DNA of 64,000 nt from Rheinheimera oceanensis (GTDB lineage Bacteria > Pseudomonadota > Gammaproteobacteria > Enterobacterales > Alteromonadaceae). The translations under genes and the position numbers were made by a program. Each line of letters starts with the position of its first letter. Position 1 is the stretch's first letter. This document shows positions 60,498 through 64,000 of this stretch, piece by piece. The stretch covers positions 61,527 to 125,526 of the forward strand of contig NZ_JAGPNM010000010.1 of the NCBI RefSeq assembly GCF_018831085.1, read 5' to 3'. A model generated the notes under the pieces. The model searched no databases and was not told where the DNA came from. It worked only from the letters and a program-made list of their open reading frames with translations.

Positions 60498-60583
60498 ATG
60501 ACAAATATGTAATGTTGGTGGCCGGAAGCTAGGTTATATCGGTGAGAAAAGCGTTGTTCGCATAACATGACTAAAATGTAATG
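60498..60583. promoter_or_regulatory. Two copper-box-like direct repeats
   Basis: ATGACAAATATGTAATG (60498-60514) and ATGACTAAAATGTAATG (60567-60583) are 69 bases apart, between the truncated response regulator and the copper ATPase gene. Their ATGACA...TGTAAT shape resembles CopR/CusR boxes. They may still be bound by another copper response regulator in the cell. Confidence 0.5.
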
Positions 60584-60711
60584 CTTGCGGGAGCAGCCTG
60601 GTCATCTTTAACTAATAAGTTTATGGTATCATGATTCATGTAATCTCCTCCTTTAAGAAGCCGCAAAAAACGCGGCGCAAACTGCCTGCTTATTTGAAAA
60701 GGTGCTTATCC

Positions 60712-63036
60712 ATGGGTCACGATAATTCTGAGTCTCATTGTCATCACCATACACCCTCCCACACGGGCTCAGGGCTTACAGACCCGGTCTGCGGCATGGG
60801 TGTAACGGCAGACTCTGCCCAGCATGTTGAGCATGCGGGTAAAACTTACTACTTCTGCAGCACCAAATGCATGAATAGATTCCAGCATGACCCTGAGAAG
60901 TTTCTTTCACCAACCCCGCCACCTCCCTCGGAAGCGGTCAAAGGCACAATTTATACGTGCCCGATGCATCCGGAAATACGTCAGGACAACCCCGGAACCT
61001 GCCCTAAATGCGGCATGGCACTTGAACCCCTGATGCCCAGTCTGGAAGATGACAATCCCGAGCTGGACGATTTTTCCAGGCGATTCTGGTGGACATTGCC
61101 TTTTACCGTCATTGTCACGGTGCTTGCCATGTTTGGGCCACAGCTTGGCTGGTTCGAGATGGCGACGCAAACGTGGATAGAGCTTGTACTGTCGCTTCCC
61201 GTGGTGCTGTGGGCCGGACAGCCGTTCTTCGTACGGGGTTGGCAATCAGTGGTCAACCGCAGTCCCAACATGTGGACGCTCATCGGCTTGGGTACCGGTG
61301 CCGCCTTCGTCTACAGCTCGCTGGCAACCGTAGCTCCCGGTATATTTCCGGAAACATTCATGTCCATGGGGCGTGTGGCGGTTTATTTCGAAGCCGCAGT
61401 GGTGATCATTTCCCTTACGCTGTTTGGTCAGGTGCTGGAGCTTCGCGCGCGTTCCCAGACATCCGCTGCCGTCCGGTCATTGCTCGGTCTGGCGCCCAAG
61501 ACGGCCCGCCGTATCAATGCTGACGGAACAGAAGAAGATGTACCGCTGACGCATGTGCATGAAGGTGATCGTTTACGCGTACGTCCCGGTGAGAAAGTTC
61601 CTGTCGATGGCATTGTTGAAGAGGGTGCAAGTTCTCTCGATGAATCCATGTTGACTGGTGAATCGTTACCCATCAGCAAGCGCCCGGGTGACAAGGTCAT
61701 AGGGGCAACGATGAACACCTCTGGTGCACTTGTGATCCGGGCGGAGAAAGTCGGCTCGGCCACTGTGTTGTCACAAATTGTCCAGTTGGTGGCTCAGGCC
61801 CAACGCTCTCGGGCGCCGATGCAACGGATGGCTGATTTGGTGGCGGGTTACTTTGTCATGGCGGTGGTAGCCATCGCCATCCTCACCTTGGTCGTGTGGG
61901 GCATGTTCGGCCCGCAGCCAAGCTGGGTCTATGGCCTGATCAATGCGGTCGCTGTTCTGATCATCGCTTGCCCTTGTGCGTTGGGGCTCGCAACGCCCAT
62001 GTCAGTCATGGTTGCTACCGGACGAGGCGCAACCCAGGGTGTTCTGTTTCGTGATGCAGCAGCAATAGAAAATCTGCGCAAAGTCGATACGCTCATCGTA
62101 GACAAGACCGGCACCTTGACAGAAGGCCGACCCGCATTCGATCAGGCTGTTTCCGCTGGCGAGTTGGACGCCGATGAAATCTTGCGCCTGGCTGCCAGCC
62201 TCGATCAAGGCAGCGAGCATCCTTTGGCTGACGCTATTGTCAGCGCTGCGCGCGAACGTAATTTGGTGCTCAGCCCAGTGGACGACTTTGACTCGGGTAG
62301 CGGCATAGGCGTACGGGGCAAGGTTGAAGGCAAAATACTGCTGTTGGGCAACACTGCGTTCATGCAGCAGGATAACGTCAATGTTGATGGCCTGGCTGCC
62401 ACCGCTGAGGGATGGAGGATAAAGGGTGCGAGTGTGATGTACCTGGCGGTTGACGGGACACTGGTCGGCCTACTCGCCGTTTCCGACCCCATCAAACAGA
62501 GCACCCCTGAAGCGGTACAGGCGCTCAAGGCCGCGGGAATCAGGGTCATCATGGCTACTGGTGACGGTATTTCAACGGCAAAAGCGGTCGCCGAACAACT
62601 AGGCATAGACGAAGTTCATGGCGAAGTGAAACCGGCCGACAAGCTGAATCTGGTTGATAAGCTTCAATCAGAAGGTTGCATCGTTGCGATGGCGGGCGAC
62701 GGCATCAACGATGCCCCGGCACTGGCCAAGGCGAATGTCGGTATCGCTATGGGAACCGGGACGGACGTAGCGATGAACAGTGCGCAAATCACCTTGGTAA
62801 AAGGAGACCTGCGGGGTATCTCGATTGCCCGGGACCTGTCAAACAAGACTGTTCTCAATATGAAGCAGAACCTTGGTTTTGCGTTCATTTATAATGCGTT
62901 AGGCGTTCCACTGGCTGCTGGCGTCCTGTACCCGTTTGCCGGGTTGCTTCTATCACCCATGTTTGCAGCCCTGGCGATGAGTCTGAGTTCAGCGTCCGTT
63001 GTATTCAACTCGCTGCGGCTTCGTGGTTCGGTTTAA
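60712..63036 (+). CDS. copA: Copper/silver-exporting P1B-type ATPase
   Basis: A 774-residue ATPase. N-terminal His-rich tail (SESHCHHHTPSHT), a YHS domain (DPVCGMGV...YYFCSTKCM), then a heavy-metal-binding segment (YTCPMHPEIRQDNPGTCPKCG) rather than the usual HMA repeats. The membrane part has the IIACPCALGLATP metal site, followed by DKTGTLTEGRP and GDGINDAPALAKAN. This form exports Cu(I) or Ag(I) from the cytoplasm. ATG 60712 follows AAGGTG; the longer frame to 60631 adds an unsupported 27 residues. A strong terminator follows. Confidence 0.93.
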   Translation: MGHDNSESHCHHHTPSHTGSGLTDPVCGMGVTADSAQHVEHAGKTYYFCSTKCMNRFQHDPEKFLSPTPPPPSEAVKGTIYTCPMHPEIRQDNPGTCPKCGMALEPLMPSLEDDNPELDDFSRRFWWTLPFTVIVTVLAMFGPQLGWFEMATQTWIELVLSLPVVLWAGQPFFVRGWQSVVNRSPNMWTLIGLGTGAAFVYSSLATVAPGIFPETFMSMGRVAVYFEAAVVIISLTLFGQVLELRARSQTSAAVRSLLGLAPKTARRINADGTEEDVPLTHVHEGDRLRVRPGEKVPVDGIVEEGASSLDESMLTGESLPISKRPGDKVIGATMNTSGALVIRAEKVGSATVLSQIVQLVAQAQRSRAPMQRMADLVAGYFVMAVVAIAILTLVVWGMFGPQPSWVYGLINAVAVLIIACPCALGLATPMSVMVATGRGATQGVLFRDAAAIENLRKVDTLIVDKTGTLTEGRPAFDQAVSAGELDADEILRLAASLDQGSEHPLADAIVSAARERNLVLSPVDDFDSGSGIGVRGKVEGKILLLGNTAFMQQDNVNVDGLAATAEGWRIKGASVMYLAVDGTLVGLLAVSDPIKQSTPEAVQALKAAGIRVIMATGDGISTAKAVAEQLGIDEVHGEVKPADKLNLVDKLQSEGCIVAMAGDGINDAPALAKANVGIAMGTGTDVAMNSAQITLVKGDLRGISIARDLSNKTVLNMKQNLGFAFIYNALGVPLAAGVLYPFAGLLLSPMFAALAMSLSSASVVFNSLRLRGSV

Positions 63037-63061
63037 GCTGGATACGTCGAGGGGGTAGCGG

Positions 63062-63091
63062 AAAATGGCGAGTCTCTACTCGCCATTTTTC
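63062..63091 (+). terminator. copA terminator
   Basis: AAAATGGCGAGT (63062-63073) pairs perfectly with ACTCGCCATTTT (63078-63089), followed by TTC. Confidence 0.9.
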
Positions 63092-63189
63092 TTCGGTTTT
63101 TCGGGTAAGGGGATTAAATGGTTGATCTTACCTTTGCATGAGAGTGAGACAGACCGGCATCTCATCGGATTATCTGGTTGATGCTTCAC

Positions 63190-63597
63190 CTACTGCTGGT
63201 GCATGTTTCCTTCGCTAATTCCAGCAAGAACCCCACACGCCTTAACTTCCCGGTCATCGTTGCAACGCGCTCTTAGTGAAACGAGTTGTTTCTCAAGCGC
63301 TTGCAGAGCGGTTATCTGCGACCGCACATGAGAGATGTGATCATCGAGCAAGGCGTTGACAGCGGTACAGGACTGATGAGGGTCGTCCTGATAGCGCTTT
63401 AGTTCGTGAATTTCTGCCAGTGACAGATCCAGGATGCGGCAGCGACGAATAAAGGCCAGCCGCTCAACGTGTTTCTCGGTATAGACACGGTAACCGTTCT
63501 CCTGCCGACCAGGCGGCGGCAACAAGCCCTGCCGTTCGTAGAAGCGGATCGTCTGTGTATCTACCCCTACTGACTGTGCCAACTGACCAATACGCAT
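63190..63597 (-). CDS. cadR: MerR family metal regulator, CadR/PbrR type
   Basis: A 135-residue regulator: MerR HTH MRIGQLAQSVGVDTQTIRFY at residues 1-20, ERQGLLPPPGRQENGYRVYT wing, dimer coiled coil, and the metal loop with RARCNDDREVKACGV. The Cys spacing (plus Cys in SCTAVN) fits the Cd(II)/Pb(II)/Zn(II)-sensing CadR/PbrR branch. AGGA supports ATG 63597. It should bind the 19-bp-spacer promoter upstream and switch on the divergent transporter. Confidence 0.88.
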   Translation of the reverse strand: MRIGQLAQSVGVDTQTIRFYERQGLLPPPGRQENGYRVYTEKHVERLAFIRRCRILDLSLAEIHELKRYQDDPHQSCTAVNALLDDHISHVRSQITALQALEKQLVSLRARCNDDREVKACGVLAGISEGNMHQQ

Positions 63598-63628
63598 CGG
63601 GTTCCTCCGCAACGGATTCTCTACGCTA

Positions 63629-63659
63629 TTGACCTTATAGCGACTATATAGTTTTAAAT
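63629..63659 (+). promoter_or_regulatory. MerR-type promoter and operator
   Basis: -35 TTGACC (63629-63634) and -10 TTAAAT (63654-63659) are 19 bases apart, the overlong spacing that MerR regulators correct. The spacer holds the dyad ACCTTATAG-CGA-CTATATAGT (63632-63652), overlapping the -35. It points to the transporter gene at 63693. Confidence 0.85.
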
Positions 63660-63692
63660 GAAAACCCGATCACATTCAAGTGGAGTCATATC

Positions 63693-64000
63693 ATGAGTAA
63701 AAACTGCGGAGGCCCCTGTGGCGACCATGCAAGGCCTGCGGCGGATACCGATATGCAGGCCTCCTCCGATGCGTCGGGGGAATGGGTCAGTGTTTATGCC
63801 GTGCCGAAGATGGACTGTCCATCAGAAGAACGAATGATTCGCCTAGCCCTGAACGGCTTTGAGGAGATTCGGGCGCTGTCCTTCGACTTGTCGAACCGCC
63901 GGTTGAAGGTCGTGCATGACGGTGAGGTCGAGCCCGTCACCTCGAAACTGAAGACCTTGGGGCTAGGCGCCTCGCTTCAGGAAACCGTCGCTGCAAATCC
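63693..64000 (+). CDS. Cation transporter with N-terminal HMA-like domain, 5' part
   Basis: 102 residues are visible before the window ends: a Cys/Gly-rich lead (MSKNCGGPCGDHARPA), then an HMA-like domain, VSVYAVPKMDCPSEERMIRL, NGFEEIRALSFDLSNRRLKV. The metal loop is MDCPSEE rather than MxCxxC, so it has one Cys. This start is typical of CzcD-like cation diffusion facilitators with an HMA prefix next to CadR genes; a P-type CadA ATPase is the alternative. It is controlled by the MerR-type promoter upstream. Confidence 0.75.
   Translation, partial: MSKNCGGPCGDHARPAADTDMQASSDASGEWVSVYAVPKMDCPSEERMIRLALNGFEEIRALSFDLSNRRLKVVHDGEVEPVTSKLKTLGLGASLQETVAAN

Noticed and set aside
61089..61523. 144-codon plus-strand frame
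   Set aside because: It is an out-of-frame shadow of the copper ATPase gene.

Overview
The window looks like a chromosomal segment of an aquatic gammaproteobacterium close to Rheinheimera/Alishewanella. The basis is the core gene set: ccoG-srkA-dsbA, DUF3010 and DUF817 proteins, a GlyGly-CTERM protein, uvrA, a yajR-type transporter next to ssb, and several TonB-dependent receptors. The core (about 7.0-45.4 kb) is flanked by two accessory regions that are visibly richer in A+T. No tRNA, rRNA or CRISPR array was seen.

Left accessory region (1-7013): the cargo end of a Tn7-like transposon. Its terminus, read leftwards, starts TGTGGG at 7013 and is followed by three spaced TnsB-site-like repeats. 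The cargo is defence-like: a HigB-like toxin with an HTH-ImmA antitoxin; a beta-family protein convergent with an sce7726-type PD-(D/E)XK protein; and an operon of a small HTH protein, an ImmA-like protein without HEXXH, a retron msr-msd RNA and a retron reverse transcriptase fused to TOPRIM. An 18-bp perfect inverted repeat sits at the promoter of the retron operon.

Core region (7.0-45.4 kb): an ECF sigma factor and a membrane protein share a divergent promoter with a tiny membrane protein and a superinfection-immunity-like protein. Both directions carry TGTAACAC-N16-GACTTA, so the sigma factor probably drives both. Next come an MBL-fold lipoprotein, a histidine kinase remnant, a KfrA-like coiled-coil protein, topB, a cyclophilin with a GlyGly-CTERM tail, ccoG-srkA-dsbA, and an iron-type TonB receptor operon (DUF3325/DUF3649-like, PepSY). 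A porin, a Xre-RES and a HigBA toxin-antitoxin pair, an HNH nuclease and uvrA follow. Between uvrA and yajR-ssb lies a disaccharide locus: TonB receptor, LacI regulator, beta-phosphoglucomutase, GH65 phosphorylase and MFS transporter. It is tied together by TTGCAATCGATTGCAA operators.

Right accessory region (45.4-64 kb): starts just after ssb with three tyrosine recombinase genes and a small HTH/coiled-coil gene, matching the ginABCD layout of GInt islands. A regulatory region with palindromes, an Xre repressor and an apparently catalytically dead recombinase follow. Then come assorted cargo (GlxA-type regulator, rhodanese, GNAT, AhpD, cupin, HAD phosphatase, NTF2-like). Last is a heavy-metal block: truncated CopR-like regulator, CopA-type ATPase, CadR-type MerR regulator and the start of a cation transporter that runs off the window.
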